NCBI GenBank assembly: GCA_025934545.1
Contig: JAICXV010000250.1
Location: forward strand, 1-5,056
From: Verrucomicrobiia bacterium
GTDB taxonomy: Bacteria > Verrucomicrobiota > Verrucomicrobiia > Limisphaerales > Palsa-1400
Direction: 5' to 3'
DNA length: 5,056 nt
Part shown: positions 1 through 4,908 of the stretch, piece by piece
Layout: every line of letters starts with the position of its first letter
Numbering within the stretch: the first letter of the stretch is position 1
Translations under genes and position numbers: made by a program
The notes under the pieces: generated by a model
Seen by the model: only the letters and a program-made list of their open reading frames with translations
Database searches by the model: none
Told to the model about the DNA's origin: nothing

Positions 1-632
1 CCATTATCGATCAATCGCGCATAGCTTCGCTTTTTCCAACCAAGCGATTGAAACATCGCCGCGATTCCGTGGCTGAGATGAATACAGAGAAGACCAACGC
101 CAATGATATAAAACACCGCGACCATCGGCTGTCGGAACCCAACAATCATCATCTTATAAATATCGTGCCGTCCTTCTGCGTCGATGAAGTAAGGATCATG
201 CGCAAAATCAGCGTGGTCCTTCGCCATGTTCACCGCACTGACCATCACGGTGAAATGTAAAATGTGATAAACGACGAACGCCGCGATGATCAAGCCGCTC
301 ATCATCATCGTGCGCGACGCATAACTGGCCACCGTCGGATTCCATTCCGCGTATCCGATCGGACGCGCTGCGCGATTCTCAATCGTCAAACGCGACGCCG
401 ACCAAATGTGCAAGAGGACAATAACCAGCAAGAAAATGCGCGCCGGCCAAAGTAGTTCGACGTTGCTCTGCAGAAAATGTCCGTAACGATTGATCGCTTC
501 GGCGCCGAGAAAAATTTGAAGATTTCCCACCATGTGCGCGATAACGAAACCGAACAGCGTGAAACCGGTGATGGACATGATATATTTTTTGCCGAGCGAC
601 GAGCAAAAAAGGTTTCGCAAAAAGTTAATCAT
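1..632 (-). CDS. sdhC: Succinate dehydrogenase/fumarate reductase cytochrome b subunit (b558 family), 3' end outside window
   Basis: This is the membrane anchor of respiratory complex II. It would bind heme b and pass electrons between the SdhA/SdhB succinate dehydrogenase pair and quinone. I translated the minus strand from the ATG at 632-630: 210 residues are open and the frame leaves the window before a stop. Visible features are a conserved-looking first helix (about residues 19-42, with IAHMVGNLQIF), further hydrophobic helices at about 60-80, 108-134 and 160-192, and the end motif LSHGIAAMFQSLGW (186-199), characteristic of this family. Candidate axial heme ligands are His33, His75, His123 (or 126) and His185 (or 188), the one-per-helix pattern known for di-heme anchors of the Bacillus/Wolinella type. 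The remaining C-terminal helix, and probably sdhA and sdhB, should lie beyond the left edge, downstream on this strand. There is no good Shine-Dalgarno sequence before the ATG. The family call is strong; the exact direction of the enzyme in vivo (oxidation or fumarate reduction) cannot be told. Confidence 0.93.
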   Translation of the reverse strand, partial: MINFLRNLFCSSLGKKYIMSITGFTLFGFVIAHMVGNLQIFLGAEAINRYGHFLQSNVELLWPARIFLLVIVLLHIWSASRLTIENRAARPIGYAEWNPTVASYASRTMMMSGLIIAAFVVYHILHFTVMVSAVNMAKDHADFAHDPYFIDAEGRHDIYKMMIVGFRQPMVAVFYIIGVGLLCIHLSHGIAAMFQSLGWKKRSYARLIDN

Positions 633-664
633 GTTTTCTAACTGACCTTAATCAGCGTGAGGAA

Positions 665-693
665 ATCTAATGACGCACGCGCCCTATCGTCAA
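665..693 (-). promoter_or_regulatory. Possible sigma70-type promoter of the cytochrome b gene
   Basis: Read on the minus strand, TTGACG (plus positions 688-693, five of six matches to the -35 consensus) is followed after exactly 17 nt by TTAGAT (665-670, a weak three-of-six -10). It would place the transcript start about 25 nt upstream of the ATG at 632. The 107-nt gap after the HAD gene is long enough for an independent promoter. This is only a consensus match, so confidence is low. Confidence 0.3.
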
Positions 694-739
694 TGACCTT
701 GCTCAGGTATTAGCCTGCCTTCGCCCGCGGTAATTTCCC

Positions 740-1420
740 CTAATCCGACAAAATTTGCGTCGCGTCAACCGCCGCGAGATCTTCCGCGGCCCAATCCGGC
801 TGATATTCGCGAAGCTGCGCAACGGTATAAGACCCGGTCGCCACCGCCAAAACCTTCGCTCCGATCGCTCGCGCGCACCGCACATCCAGCGGTGTATCAC
901 CAATGACCAGCACTTCATCGTTGCGCACGGGTTTGCCGAAATGCTTTTCACCCCGCTGGCGGGCGACCGCGGCAATGTGGTCGCGTTCTTCGTGATCATC
1001 CGCAAACCCACCAAACGCAAACCGGTCCCAAATTCCAAAGTGTCGCAATTTAATTTCCGCGCCGCGCTTGATATTGCCCGTGAGCAATCCCACCGCCGGC
1101 CGCCCCGCCAACAAATTCATTTGCGCAAAGAAATTTTCAACGCCTTGAAAAATCCCGCCGTCACAATCAGCGACCATCTTTTCCAGCCAATGAATGTAGA
1201 CGTTGAAGAACCGCTGAAAATGTTCCGGCGTCGGATCGATTTTGTGCAGGTTAAAAAATTCGCGCACGAGAGAAACATCTGTGCGGCCCGCGAACTTCAG
1301 GTTTTCCGAACCATCATGCAAACCAAACTCCTCCGAAAACGCGCGCGCAAAAGCCTTCACCCCTGCCCCGCCGGTGTGAATGAGCGTGCCATCGATGTCA
1401 AAAAGAACTACTCGAATCAT
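740..1420 (-). CDS. HAD-superfamily hydrolase, phosphoglycolate phosphatase-like
   Basis: A 226-residue Mg-dependent phosphatase of haloacid dehalogenase subfamily I, probably acting on a small phosphorylated metabolite in the cytoplasm. All four HAD motifs are visible: motif I FDIDGT with the nucleophile Asp8 and the acid/base Asp10; motif II LLTGN with Thr114; motif III Lys124 in IKLRHFGI; motif IV GDTPLD with Asp175 and Asp179. The segment between motifs I and II (about residues 15-90) is the helical cap domain expected for phosphoglycolate phosphatase (Gph) and beta-phosphoglucomutase relatives. The length is normal for the family. I chose the ATG at 1420-1418 because it places motif I at residues 7-12, as usual; longer upstream extensions overlap fdhD and are not needed. 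No Shine-Dalgarno sequence is seen. It is divergent from fdhD (34-nt gap) and co-directional with the cytochrome b gene 107 nt downstream. The substrate is not predictable from sequence; phosphoglycolate is only the nearest family guess. Confidence 0.9.
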   Translation of the reverse strand: MIRVVLFDIDGTLIHTGGAGVKAFARAFSEEFGLHDGSENLKFAGRTDVSLVREFFNLHKIDPTPEHFQRFFNVYIHWLEKMVADCDGGIFQGVENFFAQMNLLAGRPAVGLLTGNIKRGAEIKLRHFGIWDRFAFGGFADDHEERDHIAAVARQRGEKHFGKPVRNDEVLVIGDTPLDVRCARAIGAKVLAVATGSYTVAQLREYQPDWAAEDLAAVDATQILSD

Positions 1421-1442
1421 TGCTACGAAAGAATTAAGTGTT

Positions 1443-1447
1443 AAGGA
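1443..1447 (+). promoter_or_regulatory. Ribosome binding site that decides the fdhD start
   Basis: AAGGA lies 7 nt upstream of the GTG at 1455. It supports that GTG over the in-frame ATG at 1380, which would overlap the divergent HAD gene by 41 nt and add 25 residues of non-conserved, basic sequence. Confidence 0.7.
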
Positions 1448-1454
1448 CTCACAA

Positions 1455-2249
1455 GTGCAACGCGAAACCAAAATAATTCGTTGGCAAGACGGCAAAACTG
1501 TCGCCGCCGAAACCGACTTCGTGGCCTGCGAAGAGCCGCTGGAAATCCGCGTCGACAATCAACCGATCAGCGTGACCATGCGCACGCCCGGGCACGACAA
1601 CGAACTCGCCGCCGGTTTTCTTTTAAGCGAAGGTCTGATCACCAAACGCGAACACATTGCCAAAATCGAACCCTATCCGCGCAACCGCGACAAAAATGTC
1701 CTCAACGTTTTTTTGTCGTCGGATGTTGAAATCGATTTCAAACGCCTCACGCGTCACGTCTTCATGTCCTCAAGCTGCGGCTTGTGCGGCAAAAGCAGCA
1801 TCGACGCCGTCCATCAACATTTCCCAAAACTAACCGCCAAACTGTCCGTCGACGCCAAAGTCATTCAAGGCCTTCCTTCAAAAATTCGCGCGAAACAACA
1901 AACCTTCGAAAAAACCGGCGGCCTCCACGCTGCTGCGCTTTTCGATCTCAAAGGAAAGCTCGTCGTGCTACGCGAAGATGTTGGCCGCCATAACGCCGTC
2001 GACAAAGTTTTAGGCCACGCCTTCCTCAACAATCTGTTTCCTTTGACCAAACATATATTGTTGGTAAGCGGCCGCGCCTCCTTCGAAATCATGCAAAAAG
2101 CCCTGGCCGGCCGCATCCCTGTGATTGCCGCCGTTTCCGCACCGTCGAGCCTCGCCGTCGAATTCGCCCAAGAAAGCGGCCAAACGCTCATCGGCTTTCT
2201 CCGCGAAGGCCGCATGAACATCTACGCCCATCCAAAACGCATTTCATAG
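1455..2249 (+). CDS. fdhD: Formate dehydrogenase accessory sulfurtransferase FdhD
   Basis: FdhD takes sulfur from a cysteine desulfurase (IscS in E. coli) and delivers it to the molybdenum or tungsten bis-MGD cofactor, so that formate dehydrogenase becomes active; it acts in the cytoplasm. With the GTG start the protein is 264 residues, the usual size. Family hallmarks, numbered from that start, are: EEPLEIRVDN near residue 26; TPGHDNELAAGFLLSEG (about 44-60); the sulfur-transferring CxxC loop in SSSCGLCGKSS with Cys108 and Cys111; TGGLHAA (about 154-160); EDVGRHNAVDK (174-184), part of the cofactor-binding region; and SGRASFEI (205-212). Nothing is missing, so it should be active. No formate dehydrogenase gene lies in the window, so its client is encoded elsewhere. 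Only 34 nt separate it from the divergent HAD gene, so its promoter probably overlaps the start of that gene. A palindromic repeat begins at its stop codon. Confidence 0.96.
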   Translation: MQRETKIIRWQDGKTVAAETDFVACEEPLEIRVDNQPISVTMRTPGHDNELAAGFLLSEGLITKREHIAKIEPYPRNRDKNVLNVFLSSDVEIDFKRLTRHVFMSSSCGLCGKSSIDAVHQHFPKLTAKLSVDAKVIQGLPSKIRAKQQTFEKTGGLHAAALFDLKGKLVVLREDVGRHNAVDKVLGHAFLNNLFPLTKHILLVSGRASFEIMQKALAGRIPVIAAVSAPSSLAVEFAQESGQTLIGFLREGRMNIYAHPKRIS

Positions 2250-2323
2250 GAGCGCGGACTTTAGTCCGCTTCAGCTCAAAGTCGGATTGCGGTTCGCAAT
2301 TGAAGCGGACTAAAATCCGCTCC
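2249..2323. repeat. Composite palindromic repeat element (nested hairpins)
   Basis: A left arm (2249-2273) and a right arm (2301-2323) are near-perfect reverse complements and flank a 27-nt core. Each arm is itself a hairpin: left GCGGACT-TT-AGTCCGC (2254-2269), right AGCGGA-CTAAAA-TCCGCT (2304-2321). The core holds a third perfect hairpin, ATTGCG-GTT-CGCAAT (2286-2300). The whole could fold as one long stem or as three small stem-loops. The left arm starts on the last base of the fdhD stop codon. There is no T-tract after it, so it is not a classical intrinsic terminator, though it may protect or end the fdhD transcript. Its architecture fits a REP/MITE-like dispersed element; whether other copies exist cannot be seen from this window. 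Confidence 0.8.
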
Positions 2324-2325
2324 AG

Positions 2326-2351
2326 CTTCGACCTTCGACTGTCGACCAGTC
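2326..2351 (+). promoter_or_regulatory. Short CTTCGAC heptad cluster with inverted repeat, operator-like
   Basis: Two exact CTTCGAC units (2326-2332, 2333-2339) and a third divergent one, TGTCGAC (2340-2346), lie in tandem. Overlapping the last is an inverted repeat, GACTG-TCGAC-CAGTC (2337-2351). It lies about 50 nt before the oxidoreductase start, where a regulator could bind. No binding protein is identified and the match could be fortuitous. Confidence 0.3.
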
Positions 2352-2365
2352 TGCGATATTTTCAC

Positions 2366-2393
2366 TTTAGCCTTTAGCCTTTAGCCCTTAGCC
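2366..2393 (+). repeat. Four-unit TTTAGCC tandem heptamer leader before the oxidoreductase gene
   Basis: Three exact TTTAGCC units (2366-2372, 2373-2379, 2380-2386) and one CTTAGCC (2387-2393) run without a gap, then TTCGTTTC leads straight into the ATG at 2402. There is no purine-rich Shine-Dalgarno sequence. A near copy of the same arrangement precedes the sulfatase gene at 4874-4908, and the similarity extends upstream (a GAT plus T-rich stretch just before the first unit in both). The function is unknown: candidates are a translation leader, a regulator-binding array, or part of a dispersed element. Confidence 0.85.
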
Positions 2394-2401
2394 TTCGTTT
2401 C

Positions 2402-3757
2402 ATGAGCTTCACGATTAATCGCCGCCGTTTTCTGCAAACGTCCGCCGCCTCGCTCGCCTTCTCCGCACTCGGCAGCTACGGCGTCGAACTCATCAACCAA
2501 AAGCCGAAACGCGTCGGGCTCATTGGCTGCGGTTGGTACGGCAAGAGCGATCTCTTCCGCCTCATCCAGGTCGCGCCCGTCGAAGTCATTTCACTTTGCG
2601 ATCCGGACCAGCATCAACTTGCCGAAGCCGCGACCATGGTCAGCCAGCGCCAGAAATCAAAAAAGACTCCGCGCACCTACAGCGATTTTCGCCAGATGCT
2701 CGCCGAGAAAGACCTCGACATCGTCCTCATCGGCACGCCCGATCATTGGCACGCATTACAAATGATCGCCGCCGTCGAATCGGGCGCTGATGTCTATTGT
2801 CAAAAACCCATCAGCGTCGATGTCATCGAAGGCGAAGCGATGGTCGCCGCAGCGCGAAAACACAAACGCGTCGTCCAAGTCGGCACCCAACGCAAGAGCA
2901 CGCCGCACTTGATTGAAGCAAAAAAGAACATCGTCGAAGCCGGTTTGCTTGGAAAAATCGGCCACGTCGATATCTGTTGTTATTACCACATGCGCGCCAA
3001 CGGCAATCCGCCCGTCGAGCCCGTCCCCAACTTTTTTGATTACGACATGTGGACCGGCCCCGCACCGCTTCGTCCTTACGACGGCATCCCGCACGTCCGC
3101 TGGTGGCGCACTTTTATGGAATACGGCAACGGCATCGTTGGCGACATGTGCGTGCACATGCTCGATACGACGCGCTGGATGCTCGGCCTCGGCTGGCCCA
3201 AACGCATCAGTTCCAACGGCGGCATCTTCGTCGACAAAGACGGCAAGTCCAACATCAGTGATACCCAATCCGCGACGTTCGATTACGACAACCTCACCGT
3301 CAATTGGCAGCACCGCACCTGGGGCGCCGCGCCCGATCCACAATACGCCTGGTCACTGATCCTTTACGGCGACAAAGGCACGCTCAAAGCCAGCACCATG
3401 AGCTACGATTTCATTCCCATCAACGGCGCGCCCATCCACAAAGACTGCGTTTACGAGCGCGAAAAATTTCCCGAAGACGTGACCGAACCAAAAATCGAAC
3501 TCAACGCCGCGCCGGCCACTCGTCTGCACATGCTCGATTTCCTCGCCGCCATCGAAAAACGAAGTCGCCCTGTCGCGGACATTCAGGAAGGCCACATCTC
3601 CACCGCGAGCTGCATCCTTGCCAACGTCTCGATGAAACTCGGCGGTCGCCAACTCGTTTACGACCAGGCCAAACGCCACGTCGTCAACGATCACGAAGCG
3701 ACAAAACTTTTGCGGCGCCCTAACCGCAGCGGATATAAACATCCTGAGGTCGCGTAA
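2402..3757 (+). CDS. Tat-exported Gfo/Idh/MocA-family oxidoreductase
   Basis: A 451-residue NAD(P)-dependent oxidoreductase, probably acting on a sugar or sugar derivative. The N-terminus NRRRFLQTSAASLAFSALG carries a twin-arginine motif (Arg7-Arg8 with Phe10-Leu11) followed by a hydrophobic stretch, so export of the folded, cofactor-loaded protein by Tat is likely. The Rossmann domain starts near residue 37 with VGLIGCGWYG (dinucleotide motif Gly42, Gly44, Gly47); CDPD (66-69) ends the second strand, and GTPDHWHA (111-118) is a family signature. The usual EKP motif reads QKP here (134-136), keeping the catalytic Lys135. The C-terminal domain has the GDMCVHMLDTTRW segment (247-259) with Asp248, His252 and Asp255 as likely active-site residues. 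Many verrucomicrobial and planctomycete paralogues share this Tat-plus-Gfo/Idh/MocA design and have no assigned substrate. The start follows the heptamer leader with no Shine-Dalgarno sequence. The gene ends 9 nt before the convergent lipoprotein gene, with no terminator visible. Confidence 0.93.
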   Translation: MSFTINRRRFLQTSAASLAFSALGSYGVELINQKPKRVGLIGCGWYGKSDLFRLIQVAPVEVISLCDPDQHQLAEAATMVSQRQKSKKTPRTYSDFRQMLAEKDLDIVLIGTPDHWHALQMIAAVESGADVYCQKPISVDVIEGEAMVAAARKHKRVVQVGTQRKSTPHLIEAKKNIVEAGLLGKIGHVDICCYYHMRANGNPPVEPVPNFFDYDMWTGPAPLRPYDGIPHVRWWRTFMEYGNGIVGDMCVHMLDTTRWMLGLGWPKRISSNGGIFVDKDGKSNISDTQSATFDYDNLTVNWQHRTWGAAPDPQYAWSLILYGDKGTLKASTMSYDFIPINGAPIHKDCVYEREKFPEDVTEPKIELNAAPATRLHMLDFLAAIEKRSRPVADIQEGHISTASCILANVSMKLGGRQLVYDQAKRHVVNDHEATKLLRRPNRSGYKHPEVA

Positions 3758-3766
3758 GCGAGTGGG

Positions 3767-4147
3767 TTACTTCGCAGTTTCAACCGCAAAAACACCATTA
3801 TGCGCAAAGGCGCTCGTGACGCCCTTCTCCGCAATGCTGAGATTGATGGACATTGTGCGCTTGGCGCGGTCTAAATGGATTTGGCCCGAAGTTATATTTA
3901 ACCTGTCGCCGGAACCTCCCTCCTGAAGCTTCACCTGTTGTGGCGAATAGTCCGGGCCTAGACCGTCCAAGTGGATATAGTAAGACCACTGAATCTGACT
4001 CGTGTTTGGGCAAATACCCAAGAAGAGGCCGCGCTTGATCTCACGAAGATTATATTCGGAGCCTGAGAATCTCAGCGACGTTCGCGCGCAGCCAGCCAAG
4101 CTCGCGAGTAACAGAACAAATATTAATGGGAACCGGGCACTCCGCAT
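3767..4147 (-). CDS. Small predicted lipoprotein, function unknown
   Basis: A 126-residue protein with a lipoprotein signal peptide: a basic start (MRSAR), a hydrophobic stretch (about residues 6-18) and the lipobox LAGC ending at Cys20, where lipidation would follow cleavage. The mature part, about 107 residues, is polar and shows no domain I recognise; it looks rich in beta-strand-like alternation and contains two cysteines in all (20 and one in GICPNTS). It should sit anchored in the inner or outer membrane. The start is supported by AAGG (plus positions 4155-4158) 7 nt upstream and by an AT-rich TATATAA stretch just before that. It is convergent with the oxidoreductase and divergent from hicB. 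The lipobox and ribosome binding site argue that it is real rather than a chance frame. Confidence 0.72.
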   Translation of the reverse strand: MRSARFPLIFVLLLASLAGCARTSLRFSGSEYNLREIKRGLFLGICPNTSQIQWSYYIHLDGLGPDYSPQQVKLQEGGSGDRLNITSGQIHLDRAKRTMSINLSIAEKGVTSAFAHNGVFAVETAK

Positions 4148-4154
4148 CGAGCCG

Positions 4155-4158
4155 CCTT
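4155..4158 (-). promoter_or_regulatory. Ribosome binding site of the lipoprotein gene
   Basis: On the minus strand AAGG is followed by 7 nt and then the ATG at 4147. Together with fdhD it is one of only two genes in the window with a recognisable Shine-Dalgarno sequence. Confidence 0.55.
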
Positions 4159-4175
4159 ATATATCACCAACCGGC

Positions 4176-4202
4176 CGCAGGTCGAAGGATTCTTCGGCTG
4201 CG
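4176..4202. promoter_or_regulatory. 27-nt interrupted palindrome in the divergent lipoprotein/hicB gap
   Basis: CGCAG-gt-CGAAG-gatt-CTTCG-g-CTGCG: ten paired positions with small internal interruptions. It sits between two divergently read genes, so it cannot be a terminator for either; an operator is the more natural reading. HicB antitoxins often repress their own promoter, but this HicB has no visible DNA-binding domain, so the link is speculative. A transcript hairpin in the hicB leader is an alternative. Confidence 0.4.
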
Positions 4203-4282
4203 TAGTTGATAAGTCCGGAAGAACGGATTTCAATCGTGCTAATCCATTGACCGCAACGTCACTAAAACCTATTCTTCTTTTA

Positions 4283-4501
4283 ATGATCGTTCCCATCAAC
4301 AAGGTCCAGGTGCGGCAGGATGAAGACGGAATTTGGATTGCAAAATCCCAAACTCTGCCAGGTTGCCACGCTCATGGGCGGGACCGCGGTGAGGCAATTT
4401 TGAAATTTCAGGAAGCTGCAAAAGCACACCTCGAAGCCTTGATGGAAACCGGCCGCCCGATCCCTGCTGCCTTCCGCGAGAAATTTATTCTCGCAGCCTG
4501 A
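4283..4501 (+). CDS. hicB: HicB-family antitoxin
   Basis: A 72-residue protein with the compact HicB fold. The strand-rich N-terminal part VQVRQDEDGIWIAKSQTLPGCHAHG (about 8-32) has the typical acidic-Gly turn and the LPGC motif; a helix follows (GEAILKFQEAAKAHLEAL, about 36-53) and then the usual GRPIP ending of the core domain (57-61). In the family this domain binds and blocks the HicA mRNA endoribonuclease. There is no C-terminal helix-turn-helix or ribbon-helix-helix domain, so it belongs to the short form. I chose the ATG at 4283 because it starts directly before the first strand; an in-frame TTG at 4247 would add 12 residues with no family support. There is no Shine-Dalgarno sequence. 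The stop (TGA, 4499-4501) lies one base before the hicA start codon, so the two are translationally linked, in the hicB-first order. Confidence 0.85.
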   Translation: MIVPINKVQVRQDEDGIWIAKSQTLPGCHAHGRDRGEAILKFQEAAKAHLEALMETGRPIPAAFREKFILAA

Positions 4502-4502
4502 C

Positions 4503-4734
4503 ATGGGAAAGAAATTCCCGAGCTACAACTGCCGCCAACTCGATCGCCGCTTACGAGAAATCGGTTGTCCACGTTCGATCCACCGGAAGTCACCGTCATT
4601 ACTCCAATCCATTTCGACCGGACCGCCTGATCACTTATGCCTGGCACACCGGCGATGTTCCGCGTGGCATCATTGCCGACATTATTGATGATTTAGCAAT
4701 ATCGAGGGACGATTTCTACTACCGAAAGTTTTAA
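4503..4734 (+). pseudogene. hicA: hicA toxin gene broken by a frameshift
   Basis: HicA toxins are small double-stranded-RNA-binding-fold mRNA interferases. The N-terminal part, MGKKFPSYNCRQLDRRLREIGC (4503-4568), matches the HicA start in frame 1. After about position 4568 that frame loses similarity and stops at 4686-4688. The next frame then gives a clear HicA remainder: VRSTGSHRHYSNP (4573-4611), containing the catalytic-type GSH with its histidine codon at 4591-4593, then ITYAWHTGDVPRGIIADIIDDLAISRDDF, ending at TAA 4732-4734. Joining the halves needs a net +1 shift. Family spacing between the first Gly and the GSH motif fits a loss of two bases near 4566-4575 better than an extra base. 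A repaired protein would be about 77 residues, normal for HicA. A sequencing error is possible. The site does not resemble a known programmed-frameshift signal. Confidence 0.78.
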
Positions 4735-4821
4735 TCAACAACGCCAGTTCGACACGGCGAATCCCATGCGAGGCAACGTCTCCATCACAGTTTTTCGATA
4801 GCGAGCGCTTCATCGCCTTTG

Positions 4822-4841
4822 GCGGCGCACCAACCCGCCGC
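4822..4841 (+). terminator. GC-rich hairpin downstream of hicBA, possible weak terminator
   Basis: GCGGCG (4822-4827) and CGCCGC (4836-4841) are perfect complements around an 8-nt loop, about 90 nt after the hicA stop and before the sulfatase leader. No T-tract follows, so intrinsic termination is doubtful. The rest of the 174-nt gap (4735-4908) holds no supported gene apart from the heptamer leader at its end. Confidence 0.3.
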
Positions 4842-4873
4842 TGGTCGAAACATTCTTCGCCTCTGATTTTTCC

Positions 4874-4901
4874 TTTAGCCCTTAGCCTTTAGAATTTAGC
4901 C
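4874..4901 (+). repeat. Four-unit TTTAGCC-type heptamer leader before the sulfatase gene
   Basis: The units are TTTAGCC (4874-4880), CTTAGCC (4881-4887), TTTAGAA (4888-4894) and TTTAGCC (4895-4901), then TTCGTTT directly before the ATG at 4909. Unit length, unit number and the TTCGTTT spacer match the array in front of the oxidoreductase gene; only the order of variant units and one spacer base differ. The match shows this is a repeated leader and not a chance low-complexity run. No Shine-Dalgarno sequence is present. Confidence 0.85.
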
Positions 4902-4908
4902 TTCGTTT

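Noticed and set aside
379..606. Minus-strand 75-residue frame inside the cytochrome b gene
   Set aside because: It is a different frame of the same strand as sdhC; the sdhC frame has transmembrane helices and family histidines, this one does not.
701..720. CAGG-TATTAG-CCTG stem as a terminator for the HAD gene
   Set aside because: Only four base pairs and no T-tract on the minus strand; too weak to support.
755..1444. 229-residue open frame on the plus strand
   Set aside because: It is antisense to the HAD phosphatase, which shows all four catalytic motifs; the product is Arg/Pro-rich with no family character, as expected for a shadow frame in GC-rich DNA.
1380..1454. Extended fdhD start at the ATG at 1380
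   Set aside because: It would overlap the HAD coding sequence and add a basic, non-conserved tail, while GTG 1455 has an AAGGA at ideal spacing and gives the normal family length.
1421..1558. Extended HAD start at the minus-strand ATG at 1558
   Set aside because: The extra 46 residues are antisense to fdhD and would push the HAD nucleophile motif far from the N-terminus; the ATG at 1420 is typical.
2366..2393. The TTTAGCC array as a CRISPR or telomere-like array
   Set aside because: Units are 7 bp with no spacers, only four copies, and internal to a chromosomal gene region directly before a start codon; neither a CRISPR nor a chromosome end fits.
2756..3343. 195-residue open frame on the minus strand
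   Set aside because: It lies fully inside the Gfo/Idh/MocA gene on the opposite strand and its Asp/Val/Ala-rich product has no recognisable motif; a shadow.
4504..4734. The second hicA frame as an independent intact gene
   Set aside because: That frame is open upstream but has no ATG, GTG or TTG start after the hicB stop, and the true HicA N-terminus lies in the other frame, so a frameshift explains it better.
4735..4908. A small gene or gene remnant in the gap before the sulfatase, on either strand
   Set aside because: Short translated stretches exist on both strands but are broken by stops and match no family I can name, so I list no gene.
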